DNA of 64,000 bases, taken from Poindextera sp036494815 (GTDB taxonomy: Bacteria > Pseudomonadota > Alphaproteobacteria > Caulobacterales > Caulobacteraceae). Position 1 is the stretch's first letter. Each line of letters begins with the position of its first letter. The position numbers and the translations under genes are program-made. Positions 44,822-54,508 of this stretch are shown here, one piece after another. The stretch covers positions 1 through 64,000 of the forward strand of contig DASXNV010000106.1 in the NCBI GenBank assembly GCA_036494815.1. Reading direction: 5' to 3'. The notes beneath the pieces are model-generated. The model was not told where the DNA came from, ran no database searches, and saw only the letters and a program-made list of their open reading frames with translations.

Positions 44822-45607
44822 TCACCAGCTACCCGACGATCCGCCGCCGCCGAACGAGCCGCCGCCTCCACCGCCGAAGCCACCACCACCGTCATCGTCA
44901 TTACGGAATCCCCCGCCGCCACCGCCGCCCATGAACAGGAACGGGAGCGCCCAGAGGGCGCCTCCGCCGCCTCGGCGCAAGACCGAGCCGACCAGGAAGA
45001 CAATGAAGAGGACGACCAGAACGCCGGAGATCGGCGAGCTTCGCCGATGCACCGGCCTGTAGGCGGCGGCCTGCTGCTCGGCTTGTTGAGCCTGGGCCGC
45101 GGCCGCCTGGGGGTCCAGGCCGAGTTGCTGAACGATGGCGTCGGTTCCATCCACCACGCCACCGGCCACATCGCCGGCCCGGAACTTGGGCAGCACCGCC
45201 CGTTGCTGGATGACGCTGGTCATGGCGTCGGTCAGCACCGGCTCAAGCCCGTAACCGACCTCAATCCGGACCTTGTGTTCGCTGGGCGCGACAATGAACA
45301 GGGCGCCGTTGTCCTTGCCCTTCTGGCCGATGCCCCAGGCGCGGCCAAGTTGATAGCCGTAGTCCTCGATAGGATAGCCCTGCAGCGACGGCAGGGTGAC
45401 CACGATCAACTGGTCGCCGTTCTTGGCCTCTAGCGCCGCCAACTTGGCGGTCAGGTCGGCCTGGACCTGGGGAGAGAGCACATGGGCGTTATCCACCACC
45501 CGCCCGGTCAGGGGCGGAAAGGTCGGGTCGGCCCAGGCCGTCGCGCCGCCGGCCGTCGCCGCGATCAAGGCGAACAGGGCCAACAGCGCTGCTGTGAGAG
45601 TCTTCAC
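44822..45607 (-). CDS. TPM domain protein, YgcG-like, exported
   Basis: 261 aa from GTG 45607 (overlap GTGA with lemA). Signal peptide TAALLALFALIAATAGGATA. TPM domain at about 30-150: PPLTGRVVDNAHVLSPQVQA, then QLIVVTLPSLQGYPIEDYGY and AWGIGQKGKDNGALFIV. Then a membrane segment near residue 200 and a tail of Gly, Ser and Phe repeats ending GGGGSSGSW. Typical YgcG companion of LemA, probably membrane-anchored facing the periplasm. Confidence 0.9.
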   Translation of the reverse strand: MKTLTAALLALFALIAATAGGATAWADPTFPPLTGRVVDNAHVLSPQVQADLTAKLAALEAKNGDQLIVVTLPSLQGYPIEDYGYQLGRAWGIGQKGKDNGALFIVAPSEHKVRIEVGYGLEPVLTDAMTSVIQQRAVLPKFRAGDVAGGVVDGTDAIVQQLGLDPQAAAAQAQQAEQQAAAYRPVHRRSSPISGVLVVLFIVFLVGSVLRRGGGGALWALPFLFMGGGGGGGFRNDDDGGGGFGGGGGGSFGGGGSSGSW

Positions 45608-46251
45608 GGCGTGGGCGCTGACGACGGCGCCGGGACGGCGGGCGCGGCGGGGGCGAAGCTGACCTTCGGCGCGGCCTGGGCCTCGGTGGTGGCCTCGAAC
45701 GGCTGCATGGCCTTGTCCGCCTTATAAAGCGTGCCGGCCCATAGAACGCCGGGGAAGGTCTTCAGCTCGGTGTTGTACAGCCGCACCGCCTCATTGTAGT
45801 CGCGCCGGGCGACGGCGATGCGATTTTCCGTGCCTTCCAGCTGCGACTGCAGGGCCAGAAAGTTCTCGTTCGACTTCAGGTCCGGATAGCGCTCGCTGAT
45901 GGAAAGCAGGTGGCCCAGGACGCCGCTGAGTTGGTTCTGGGCCTGCTCATATTGTTTGAACTTGGCGGGATCGGTGACGGTGGAGGCGTCCACCGAGACG
46001 TGGGTCGCCTGGGCTCGGGCTTGGGTCACCTCGACCAGCACGCTCTTTTCCTGCGCCGCATAGCCCTGGACGGTGGCCACCAGGTTGGGGATCAGGTCCG
46101 ACCGGCGCTGATACTGGTTCTGCACGTCGGCCCATTTGGCCTTGGCGAATTCCTCGCGGGTGGGGATGGTGTTGATCCCGCAGCCGGCCAGGGCCAGGGG
46201 CAGCACAAGGGCGATGGCCAGCGTCTTCAGACGCGCGGTCCAGGACATCAC
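45604..46251 (-). CDS. LemA family lipoprotein
   Basis: 215 aa; the start codon is GTG at 46251 or the next codon ATG, with GGGAGAA upstream. Lipobox LPLALAGCGINTI. The LemA core is KWADVQNQYQRRSDLIPNLV followed by ATVQGYAAQEKSVLVEVTQA and YPDLKSNENFLALQSQLEGT then ENRIAVARRDYNEAVRLYN. Coiled helical lipoprotein of unknown role, paired with TPM proteins in many bacteria. Confidence 0.93.
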   Translation of the reverse strand: MMSWTARLKTLAIALVLPLALAGCGINTIPTREEFAKAKWADVQNQYQRRSDLIPNLVATVQGYAAQEKSVLVEVTQARAQATHVSVDASTVTDPAKFKQYEQAQNQLSGVLGHLLSISERYPDLKSNENFLALQSQLEGTENRIAVARRDYNEAVRLYNTELKTFPGVLWAGTLYKADKAMQPFEATTEAQAAPKVSFAPAAPAVPAPSSAPTP

Positions 46252-46376
46252 GAGCGGTTCTCCCGAAAACAGCCGCGGCGCGGCCGAGCGGAGGCTAATC
46301 TAGTGAGCTTGGCGGCGCGGACAAAGGCTTTCCGGATGAATAGGCGGTAACCTTAGACAGCTTGCCCAGCGGACCG

Positions 46377-47837
46377 CTACTTCAACTTTCCCGACCAGCC
46401 ACCGCCCAAGGCCTCGATCAGGGTGATGGAATTGGTCACGCGCTGGCCCTGAGTTGTCAGCAGGGCTTGGCGCGCCGACAGGGCGGTGGCCTGGGCGACC
46501 ACCACCGTGGTGTAGGCGGTCTGGCCGGCCTTGTACTGGTTCAGGGCGATCTGCTCGGCCTGGTCGGCTGAGGTGGAAGCCTGTTGGCGCAGGATCGCTT
46601 CGTCCTGCAGCACACGGGCGGCGGCCAGGGCGTCCTCCACCTGCTGGAAGGCGGTCAGGGAGGTCTGGCGATAGTTGGCCACCGCCTGGTCATAGCCGGC
46701 CCGCGCCCCGCGCACCCGGGCGCTGGTGGCGCCAGCGTCGAACACGGTCTGGGCTACGCTGCCGCCATAGGACCATGCGGCGTTGGAGCTCTTGAACAAA
46801 GTGTTCAGGGCGCTGGAGGCGAAACCGTAGGAGCCGGTCAGGGTCAGGTCGGGGAAATAGCCGGCGACCTGGACCCCGATCAGGGCGTTGGCGGCGGCGG
46901 CCCGGCGTTCGGCGGCGGCTATGTCCGGACGGCGCTGCATCAGCGTCGACGGCACGCCCTGGGGGGTCGGCGGCGGCTGGGGCGACCAATCCTGAACCGG
47001 GGCGATGGTCAGGTTGGCCGGCGCCATTCCGGTGAGCATGGCGATGGCGTGCTCGGCGGCGGTGCGTTGGCGGTCGTCGTCCACAAGGCTGGCCTGGGCG
47101 TTGGTCAACTGGGTCTGGGCCTGCAGCACGTCGCTCTTGGCCGCCACCCCGACCTTGTACTGGTTCTGGGTGATCTGCAGCGAGCGCGCATAGGCCTGGG
47201 TGGTCTTGGTCAGGAGCGCTTTGTCGGCGTCGGCCAGGCGCAGCTGGATATAGTCTGTGGCCAGCTCGCTCTGGGCGGACAGGCGGGCGTTGGCCAGGTC
47301 GGCCTCGGTGGCCTGTTCGGCGTCTTTGGCGTTCTCCACCGTGCGGCGGATCTTGCCCCAGATGTCCGGCGCCCAGCTCGCGCCTAGGGCGGCCTGGTAG
47401 CTGTTGGTGGGGCTGTTGTTGAGGCTGGCGCTGTTGACGCCGGTGATGCTGCCGCCGCCGCGCTGGGCGCGGGTGGCCGCACCTGTCAAATCCAGACTGG
47501 GGAACAGGGTGGCGCGATCTTCGGCCACCACCGCGCGGGCCTGGCGGTAGGCGGCCTCGGAGGCGGCCAGGTTCTGGTTGGAGATGAGAACCTTGGCTTC
47601 AAGGTCGTTCAGCATGGGATCGTTGAACATGGTCCACCAATCGCCGCGGTCGAGCCCATCGGCGGGAACGGCGGAGGTCCAGCCGGCGGCCTCCTTGAAG
47701 GCCGGCGGCGTGGCCATGGCCGGGCGGTGATAGTCGGGACCCACGGCGCAGGCGGACAACAGGCTGCTCGCCAGAAGTGTTAGCGCCAGCGATCGGGCGG
47801 ATCGGCGGGGTGGGAGGGTGAGGAACATGGCTCGCAT
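46377..47837 (-). CDS. NodT/OprM-type outer-membrane efflux lipoprotein
   Basis: 486 aa. Lipobox LASSLLSACAVGPDYHRP, the NodT signature. Two OEP repeats with alternating helices and strands: LEAKVLISNQNLAASEAAYR and a second half with RRPDIAAAERRAAAANALIG and AGYFPDLTLTGSYGFASSAL. It forms the outer-membrane channel of the tripartite pump whose other genes lie upstream on the same strand, 2 nt away. Confidence 0.95.
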   Translation of the reverse strand: MRAMFLTLPPRRSARSLALTLLASSLLSACAVGPDYHRPAMATPPAFKEAAGWTSAVPADGLDRGDWWTMFNDPMLNDLEAKVLISNQNLAASEAAYRQARAVVAEDRATLFPSLDLTGAATRAQRGGGSITGVNSASLNNSPTNSYQAALGASWAPDIWGKIRRTVENAKDAEQATEADLANARLSAQSELATDYIQLRLADADKALLTKTTQAYARSLQITQNQYKVGVAAKSDVLQAQTQLTNAQASLVDDDRQRTAAEHAIAMLTGMAPANLTIAPVQDWSPQPPPTPQGVPSTLMQRRPDIAAAERRAAAANALIGVQVAGYFPDLTLTGSYGFASSALNTLFKSSNAAWSYGGSVAQTVFDAGATSARVRGARAGYDQAVANYRQTSLTAFQQVEDALAAARVLQDEAILRQQASTSADQAEQIALNQYKAGQTAYTTVVVAQATALSARQALLTTQGQRVTNSITLIEALGGGWSGKLK

Positions 47838-47839
47838 TC

Positions 47840-50800
47840 CTAGACGGCGGCTTCGGGGCCGAAATCGACCTCGGGCGGGGTGACGCCGACGCCGCGGCTG
47901 AGGTGGCGCTCGTTAGCCGAACGCCGACGGAAACGGTCGAGATAGAGATAGACCACTGGCGTGGTCAGAAGGGTCAGCAGCTGACTGACCAGCAGGCCGC
48001 CGATAATGGTGATGCCCAGGGGCTTGCGCAGTTCGGAGCCCTCCCCGCTGTTCAACACCAGGGGCAGGGCGCCGAGGATTGCGGCGAAGGTGGTCATCAT
48101 GATCGGCCGAAAGCGCAGCACACAGGCCTGAAAGATCGCATCGCGGGTGGACAGACCCTGGGATCGCTCCGCGTCCAGGGCGAAGTCGATGATCATGATG
48201 GCGTTCTTCTTGACGATGCCGATCAGCAGGATGACGCCGATCAGGGCGATCAGGCTGAACTCGGTCTTGAACAGGATCAGGGCCAGGGAGGCGCCTACCC
48301 CCGCCGAGGGCAGGGTTGAGAGCACGGTCAGGGGGTGGACATAGCTCTCATACAGGATGCCCAGCACGATATAGATGGCCAGCAGCGCAGTGGCGATCAG
48401 CACCGGCTCGTTGGAGAAGGTGGCCTGGGCCTGCTGGGCCGTGCCGGCGAAGCCGCCATGGACTGTGGCCGGCATATGAACGGCCTGCTCGGCCTGGTCG
48501 ATGGCCGTCACCGCCTCGCTGATCGAATGGCCGGGCTGCAGGTTGAACGACAGGGTGGTGGCGACCTGGCCGTCCTGGTGATTGACCGAGGTGGGCGCCG
48601 CGGAGGGGCCAAAGCTGGAGATGGCGGCCAAGGGGACCATGCGTTCGGCCACGGCGCTGACCGCCACGCCGTTGGAGGCGCCGCGGGCTGGCGGCGCCGC
48701 GGGCCCCACCAGGCTGGACGGGGTTCCGCCGGCGACAGACGCGCCGTTGGAGCCGCTAGCCAGCAGAGAGGTCTGGGACAGGGCGTTGGTGGTCGCCGGC
48801 GCCGATCCGGTGGCGGCCACGGTGGTGGTCGAGCCGGTTGTGGCCGCGGTCGCCGCGGTGGCGGCCGACGACCTGGTCGTGGTCGCGGCCGATTTGTTGG
48901 AGATGTAGAGCGCGCCCAGGGCGGCGGGCTCCTGATTGTACTGCGGCGCCACCTCCATGATCACATGATACTGGTTGAGCGCGTTGTAGATTGTGGAGAC
49001 CTGCCGCTGGCCGAAGGCGTCGTAGAGGGCGTTGTCCACATCCGCCGCCGTCAGGCCCAGCCGAGCGGCGCTGTCACGGTCGATGGTGACGAAGCTTTCC
49101 AGGCCATGATCCTCCTGGTCGGAGTTCACATCGGTCAAGATCGGCTGCTTCTTGAGCTCTTCGCCCAGCTTGGTGGCCCAGGTCTTCAGGGTCGCCAGGT
49201 CGTCGGCCTTGAGGGTGTACTGGTACTGGGCGAAGCTTTGGCGGCCGCCGGCCCGCACATCCTGCTGCGACTGCAGGAACATGCTCGCGCCGGTGACGGT
49301 GAGCAGCTTGCCGCGCAGGCGAGTGATCACCTCGTCGTCGGTTGGGCGTCCTTTTCTTTGCGGCTCGGGGCGCAGAGTGACGAACACCTGGCCGCCGGCC
49401 GAGCGGCCTCCGGTGAAGCCGGTGATCTGCTGCACGTCCGGGTCGGCCTTGATCAGGTCGATATAGCGGCGCAGCCGGGTCTGGGTCAGCTGGAAGGAGG
49501 CGCTCTGGTCGGTCTGCATGAAGCCCGACAGGCTGCCGTTGCTCTGCTGCGGGAAGAAACCCTTGGGCACGATGGCGTAGAGATAGATGTTCAGGCCGAT
49601 GGTCAAAAACAGGATGGCCAGCATCACCGGCCCTGAATCCAGGGCCCAGATCAGCGCCCGACGATAGGCGCTGGCCATGGCGTCGAAAGCGCCTTCGGAC
49701 AGGCGGGCGAGCCGGCCCTGTTCATGCCTGGGCTTGGGTTTGCCGGCGATATAGGCGCACATCATCGGCGTGGCGGTGAGGGAGATCACCAGGGAGATCA
49801 GGATCGAGGTGGACAGGGTCACCGCGAACTCGCGGAACAGCCGCCCGACAATGCCGCCCATGAGCAGGATGGGAATGAACACGGCGATCAGCGACACGCT
49901 GATGGAGAACACCGTGAACCCCACTTCGCGCGCCCCCAGAAGCGCGGCCTCAAAGCGGTTCATGCCCTGTTCGATGTGGCGGGTGATGTTCTCCAGCACC
50001 ACGATGGCGTCATCGACCACGAAGCCGGTGGAGACTGTCAGGGCCATCAGCGACAGGTTGTCGAGGCTGTAGCCCAACAGGTACATCACCCCCAGCGTGC
50101 CCAGCAGAGAGCTGACCACCGCCACGGCCGGGATCAGGGTCGACGAACCGCTGCGCAGGAACACCGCCACCACCACCACCACTAGGAGGGTGGCGATCAG
50201 CAGGGTGCGCTCGACCTCTTTCAGCGAGGCGCGGATGGAGGTGGTCTGGTCGGAGGCGACGCTCATGTCGATATCGGACGGCAGGGCCGCCTGCAGCCCT
50301 GGCAGGTCGGCCTTAATGGCGTCCACGGTGGCGATGACATTGGCGCCGGGCTGCTTGGTGATGAACACCACGATCGACGGGCGGCTGTCGCTGACGGTTT
50401 CTCTGCCGCCGACTGTGGAGCGGCTGGCGAACAGGCCGAGATTGTGCACGTCCTCCTGGCCGTCGCGCACCAGGGCGATATCCGACAGGCGCACCGCCGC
50501 GCCATTACGATAGGCGATCACCAGCGGCGCATAGTCGGCGGCGACGATGCCGGCGTCATTGGTGTAGATCTGTAGCCGCTGCCCACCTTCCTCGACCACG
50601 CCTTTCGGCCGGTTGGCGTTGGCCGAGGCCAGGGCCGCGCGCACATCCTCCATGCCGATCCCGTAGCGGGTCAGAGCGTTGGGATTGAGCTCGACCCGCA
50701 CCGCCGGCAAGGATCCGCCGCCGATATTGACCTCGCCCACGCCCTCCACTTGGGACAGCTTCTGCTGAATCAGATTGGCGGCGGCGTCATAGATCTGGGT

Positions 50801-51253
50801 CGGCTTTCGCGTGGCCGAGGTCAGGGCCAAGATCAGGATCGGCGCCGCCGAGGGATTGGCCTTGCGGTAGGTGGGATTGGACCGCAGCGTTGAAGGCAGG
50901 TCCACGCGAGAGGCCACGATCGCCGCCTGCACGTCCCGCGCGGCGCCGTCGATATCCCGGTCCAGGCCGAACTGCAGCACCACCGTGCTGGACCCCACCC
51001 GGCTCTGCGAAGTCATTTCGGTCACGTCGGCGATCAGGCCCAGGTGGCGTTCCAGGGGCGTGGCGACGCTGGTGGCCATGGTCTCGGGACTGGCCCCGGG
51101 CAGGTTGGCCTGGACGAACACGGTGGGGAAATCCACCGTGGGCAGGGGCGCCACCGGCAGCAGGAAAAAGGCCGCAATCCCCGCTATGGCCAGACCGATG
51201 GTCAGGAGGGTGGTGGCGATCGGCCGCCGGACGAAAACCTCCGAGAAGTTCAT
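47840..51253 (-). CDS. RND efflux pump, HAE1 type (MdtC-like) with a low-complexity insert
   Basis: 1137 aa, about 100 more than usual. Twelve-span RND pump: N-terminal SEVFVRRPIATTLLTIGLAI, conserved DDAIVVLENITRHIEQG, proton relay region and C-terminal GIVKKNAIMIIDFALDAERS. The extra length is an Ala/Thr/Ser/Gly tract at about residues 784-868 (such as TTTRSSAATAATAATTGSTT) inside the second periplasmic docking region. It overlaps the upstream RND gene by 4 nt, so the two pumps are probably a heteromultimer like MdtB/MdtC. Confidence 0.94.
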   Translation of the reverse strand: MNFSEVFVRRPIATTLLTIGLAIAGIAAFFLLPVAPLPTVDFPTVFVQANLPGASPETMATSVATPLERHLGLIADVTEMTSQSRVGSSTVVLQFGLDRDIDGAARDVQAAIVASRVDLPSTLRSNPTYRKANPSAAPILILALTSATRKPTQIYDAAANLIQQKLSQVEGVGEVNIGGGSLPAVRVELNPNALTRYGIGMEDVRAALASANANRPKGVVEEGGQRLQIYTNDAGIVAADYAPLVIAYRNGAAVRLSDIALVRDGQEDVHNLGLFASRSTVGGRETVSDSRPSIVVFITKQPGANVIATVDAIKADLPGLQAALPSDIDMSVASDQTTSIRASLKEVERTLLIATLLVVVVVAVFLRSGSSTLIPAVAVVSSLLGTLGVMYLLGYSLDNLSLMALTVSTGFVVDDAIVVLENITRHIEQGMNRFEAALLGAREVGFTVFSISVSLIAVFIPILLMGGIVGRLFREFAVTLSTSILISLVISLTATPMMCAYIAGKPKPRHEQGRLARLSEGAFDAMASAYRRALIWALDSGPVMLAILFLTIGLNIYLYAIVPKGFFPQQSNGSLSGFMQTDQSASFQLTQTRLRRYIDLIKADPDVQQITGFTGGRSAGGQVFVTLRPEPQRKGRPTDDEVITRLRGKLLTVTGASMFLQSQQDVRAGGRQSFAQYQYTLKADDLATLKTWATKLGEELKKQPILTDVNSDQEDHGLESFVTIDRDSAARLGLTAADVDNALYDAFGQRQVSTIYNALNQYHVIMEVAPQYNQEPAALGALYISNKSAATTTRSSAATAATAATTGSTTTVAATGSAPATTNALSQTSLLASGSNGASVAGGTPSSLVGPAAPPARGASNGVAVSAVAERMVPLAAISSFGPSAAPTSVNHQDGQVATTLSFNLQPGHSISEAVTAIDQAEQAVHMPATVHGGFAGTAQQAQATFSNEPVLIATALLAIYIVLGILYESYVHPLTVLSTLPSAGVGASLALILFKTEFSLIALIGVILLIGIVKKNAIMIIDFALDAERSQGLSTRDAIFQACVLRFRPIMMTTFAAILGALPLVLNSGEGSELRKPLGITIIGGLLVSQLLTLLTTPVVYLYLDRFRRRSANERHLSRGVGVTPPEVDFGPEAAV

Positions 51254-54200
51254 GGGCTCGGCGCCTCGGGACCCGGCGCCACCAAGCCCGAGGTGTCCAG
51301 ATGCGGTCGGCGATCCAGCTTTCGGGCCAACTTGTCGAACTGCAGATAGATCACCGGGGTGGTGAACAGGGTCAGCATCTGGCTGACGATCAGCCCGCCG
51401 ACGATGGCGATGCCCATGGGATGGCGCAGCTCCGACCCCACGCCCCAGCCCAGCATCAGGGGCAGGGCCCCGAACAGGGCGGCCAGGGTGGTCATCAGGA
51501 TCGGCCGGAAGCGCAGCAGGGCCGCCTTATGGATCGCCTCGCGCGGCGCCAGCCCCTCTTCACGCTCGGCCTCGAGCGCGAAGTCGATCATCATGATGGC
51601 GTTCTTCTTGACGATGCCGATCAGGAGGATGATGCCGATAATGCCCATCACCCCCAGGTCCTGGCCGAAGATGATCAGGGCCAGCAGCGCCCCGACCCCG
51701 GCCGAGGGCAGGGTCGAGAGGATGGTGATCGGGTGGATATAGCTCTCATAGAGCACGCCCAGAACGATATAGACGGTGATGATGGCGGCCAGGATCAGCC
51801 ACAGCTCGTTGCTGAGCGAGGCCTGGAAGGCCTGGGCGGCGCCCAGGAAGGTGGTGTTGATCGTCGCCGGAACCTTGATGTCGGCCTCGGCCGCCTTGAT
51901 CGCCGACACCGCCGCCCCGATCGACACCTTGGGCGCGGTGTCGAAGGAGATGTTGGCCGCGGGGAACTGGCCCACATGGTTGACCTGCAGCGGCGCGACC
52001 TGGCGATGGATGGTGGCGAAGGCCGACAGCGGCGTCGCCGTCCCGGCGGTGGACTGCATATAGATCTCGCCCAGGGCCTGGGGCGTCTGCAGCAAGGTCG
52101 GGTCGGCCTCCAGGATCACCCGGTACTGGTTGGACTGGGTGAAGATGGTCGAGATGATCCTCTGGCCGAAGCTGTCGTAGAGGATCTCGTCCACCGTGGC
52201 GGGGGTCACGCCCAGCCGGGCGGCGGTGGCCCGGTCGATGTCGATATAGGCTGACTGGCCCTCGCCCTGCACGTCGGCGGAGGCATTGCGCACCTGCTTG
52301 GTCTGGCCCAGCCGCTCCACCAGCTTGGCCGCCCAGGTGTCGATATCGGCCTGGTTGGAGCCTTCCAGGGCGAACTGGTACTGGGTTGGGCTGACATTGG
52401 CGTCGATGGTCAGATCCTGCACCGGTTGCAGGGCCAGGCTGATGCCGGCCACCTGGCCCGACTCCTTGCGCAGCCGCTCGAGAATGGCGCTGGCCGAGGC
52501 TGTGCGGTGGCCGTGCGGCTTGAGGTTGATCATCAACCGGCCGGCGTTGAGGGTGTTGTTGGTGCCGTCGACGCCGATATTGCCCGAGACGCTGACCACG
52601 TCGGGATCCTTGACCAGCACCCCGGCCAGCTGCTCCTGCAGCTGGGCCATGCGGCCATAGGACACCGATTGCGCGGCCTGGGTGACGCCCTGGATCAGGC
52701 CGGTGTCCTGGGTGGGAAACAGGCCCTTGGGAATGACCACATAGAGCAGGGCGGTCACGGCCAGGGTGGCCAGGGCGACGATCAAGGTCAGGGGCTGGCG
52801 GTCCAGCACCCACTGCAGGGCCCTGTCATAGCCGGCGATGATGTCGTCGAACGCCTTTTCGGTGCGGGCCATCAGGCCGCCCGGCTTGGGCTGCTGGTGC
52901 GGCCTCAGCCAGCGCGCGGCCAGGGTCGGCGCCAGGGTGAGCGACACCACGGCCGACAGGACGATGGTGATGGCCAGGGTGATGGCGAATTCGCGGAACA
53001 GCCGCCCCACCACATCGCCCATGAACAGCAGCGGGATCAGCACCGCGATCAGGGACACGGTCAGCGAGATGATAGTGAAGCCGATCTGGGAGGCGCCCTT
53101 CAGCGCCGCCTCCAGGGGCTTTTCCCCCGCCTCGATATAGCGGGAAATGTTCTCCAGCATGACGATGGCGTCATCGACCACGAAGCCGGTGGCGATGGTC
53201 AGGGCCATCAAGGTCAGGTTGTTGAGGCTGAACTTGAGGAAATACATGGCGGCGAAGGCGCCCACCAGGGACAGGGGCACAGCCACTCCGGCGATGAAGG
53301 TCGCCGGCACGCTGCGCAGAAAGACGAAAATCACCGCCACCACCAGGGCCACGGCCAAGAGCAGTTCGAACTCCACATCCTCCACCGAAGCGCGGATGCC
53401 GGTGGTGCGGTCGCTGACCACGGCCACATCGACCCCAGCGGGCATAGAGGCCTCAAGCTGAGGCAGGGCCTTCTTGATCGCGTCGACCGTGGTGATGACG
53501 TTGGCGCCCGGCTGGCGCTGGACGTTCAGCAGCACGGCGGGCGTGGTGTTGATCCAGGCGCCCAGGCGGGTGTTCTCCGCGCTATTGACCGCGGTGGCCA
53601 CGTCGCGCAGGCGGATGGGGGCGCCGTTCTTATAGGCCACTACCAGGCTCATATAGCTGTCCACATCGGTCAGCTGGTCGTTGGCGTCGATATTGACCGC
53701 CTGGGTCGGGCCGTCGAACGAGCCCTTGGCGCCATTGGAATTGGCGTTGGAGATAGCGGTGCGCAGGGTCTCCATGGTCATGCCGGCGGCCGACAGGGCC
53801 TGGCTGTTGACCTGGATGCGCACGGCCGGCCGCTGGCCGCCGGAGATGGACACCAGGCCCACCCCGCTGAGCTGAGAGATCTTCTGGGCGATGCGGGTGT
53901 CGGCCAGGTCCTCGACCTGGGTCAGGGGCGTGGTCTTGGAGGTCAGGGCGATGGTCATCACCGGCGCGTCGGCCGGATTGACCTTGGCGTAGATTGGCGG
54001 CGCCGGCAGGTCGGCGGGCAGAAGGTTGGTGCCCGCATTGATCGCCGCCTGCACCTCCTGCTCGGCCACGTCCAGGGACAGATCCAGATTGAACTGCAGG
54101 GTGATGACCGAGGCGCCGCCGGAACTGACCGACGACATCCGCTTCAGGTCGGCCATCTCGCCCAGCTGGCGCTCCAGCGGCGCGGTGACCGTGGTGGCCA

Positions 54201-54375
54201 TCACATCCGGACTGGCGCCGGGATAGAAGGTCTGGACCTGGATGGTCGGGTAGTCGACCTCGGGCAGGGCCGACAACGGCAGGAACCTGAAGCTGACGAA
54301 CCCAGCCAGCAGGATCGCCGCCATCAGTAGCGACGTGGCCACCGGCCGCATGATGAACGGGCGTGACGGGTTCAT
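51250..54375 (-). CDS. RND efflux pump, HAE1 type (MdtB-like)
   Basis: 1041 aa, normal length. Starts SRPFIMRPVATSLLMAAILL; further RND blocks are PTIQVQTFYPGASPDVMATT, DDAIVMLENISRYIEAG, FMGDVVGRLFREFAITLAIT and the end GIVKKNAIMMIDFALEAERE. The nearest family pattern is MdtB. First pump gene after the membrane-fusion protein (133 bp gap). Function: proton-driven export of drugs, bile salts or metabolites; the substrate is not readable. Confidence 0.94.
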   Translation of the reverse strand: MNPSRPFIMRPVATSLLMAAILLAGFVSFRFLPLSALPEVDYPTIQVQTFYPGASPDVMATTVTAPLERQLGEMADLKRMSSVSSGGASVITLQFNLDLSLDVAEQEVQAAINAGTNLLPADLPAPPIYAKVNPADAPVMTIALTSKTTPLTQVEDLADTRIAQKISQLSGVGLVSISGGQRPAVRIQVNSQALSAAGMTMETLRTAISNANSNGAKGSFDGPTQAVNIDANDQLTDVDSYMSLVVAYKNGAPIRLRDVATAVNSAENTRLGAWINTTPAVLLNVQRQPGANVITTVDAIKKALPQLEASMPAGVDVAVVSDRTTGIRASVEDVEFELLLAVALVVAVIFVFLRSVPATFIAGVAVPLSLVGAFAAMYFLKFSLNNLTLMALTIATGFVVDDAIVMLENISRYIEAGEKPLEAALKGASQIGFTIISLTVSLIAVLIPLLFMGDVVGRLFREFAITLAITIVLSAVVSLTLAPTLAARWLRPHQQPKPGGLMARTEKAFDDIIAGYDRALQWVLDRQPLTLIVALATLAVTALLYVVIPKGLFPTQDTGLIQGVTQAAQSVSYGRMAQLQEQLAGVLVKDPDVVSVSGNIGVDGTNNTLNAGRLMINLKPHGHRTASASAILERLRKESGQVAGISLALQPVQDLTIDANVSPTQYQFALEGSNQADIDTWAAKLVERLGQTKQVRNASADVQGEGQSAYIDIDRATAARLGVTPATVDEILYDSFGQRIISTIFTQSNQYRVILEADPTLLQTPQALGEIYMQSTAGTATPLSAFATIHRQVAPLQVNHVGQFPAANISFDTAPKVSIGAAVSAIKAAEADIKVPATINTTFLGAAQAFQASLSNELWLILAAIITVYIVLGVLYESYIHPITILSTLPSAGVGALLALIIFGQDLGVMGIIGIILLIGIVKKNAIMMIDFALEAEREEGLAPREAIHKAALLRFRPILMTTLAALFGALPLMLGWGVGSELRHPMGIAIVGGLIVSQMLTLFTTPVIYLQFDKLARKLDRRPHLDTSGLVAPGPEAPSP

Positions 54376-54508
54376 CGGGCGGCGCTCGACGGACGGGCTA
54401 GTTCAAATACCTGCACGCTCAGCGCCGCCCCCTCCACCGCTTCGCGGGCCGCCTCCGGTTTGGGTCCGTTCCTTGACATCGTGACGCTATCGACCATGGA
54501 AACAGCCG

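Noticed and set aside
52426..54330. 634-codon plus-strand frame opposite the MdtB-like pump
   Set aside because: High-GC mirror frame; repetitive Gln, His and Gly composition, no motif.
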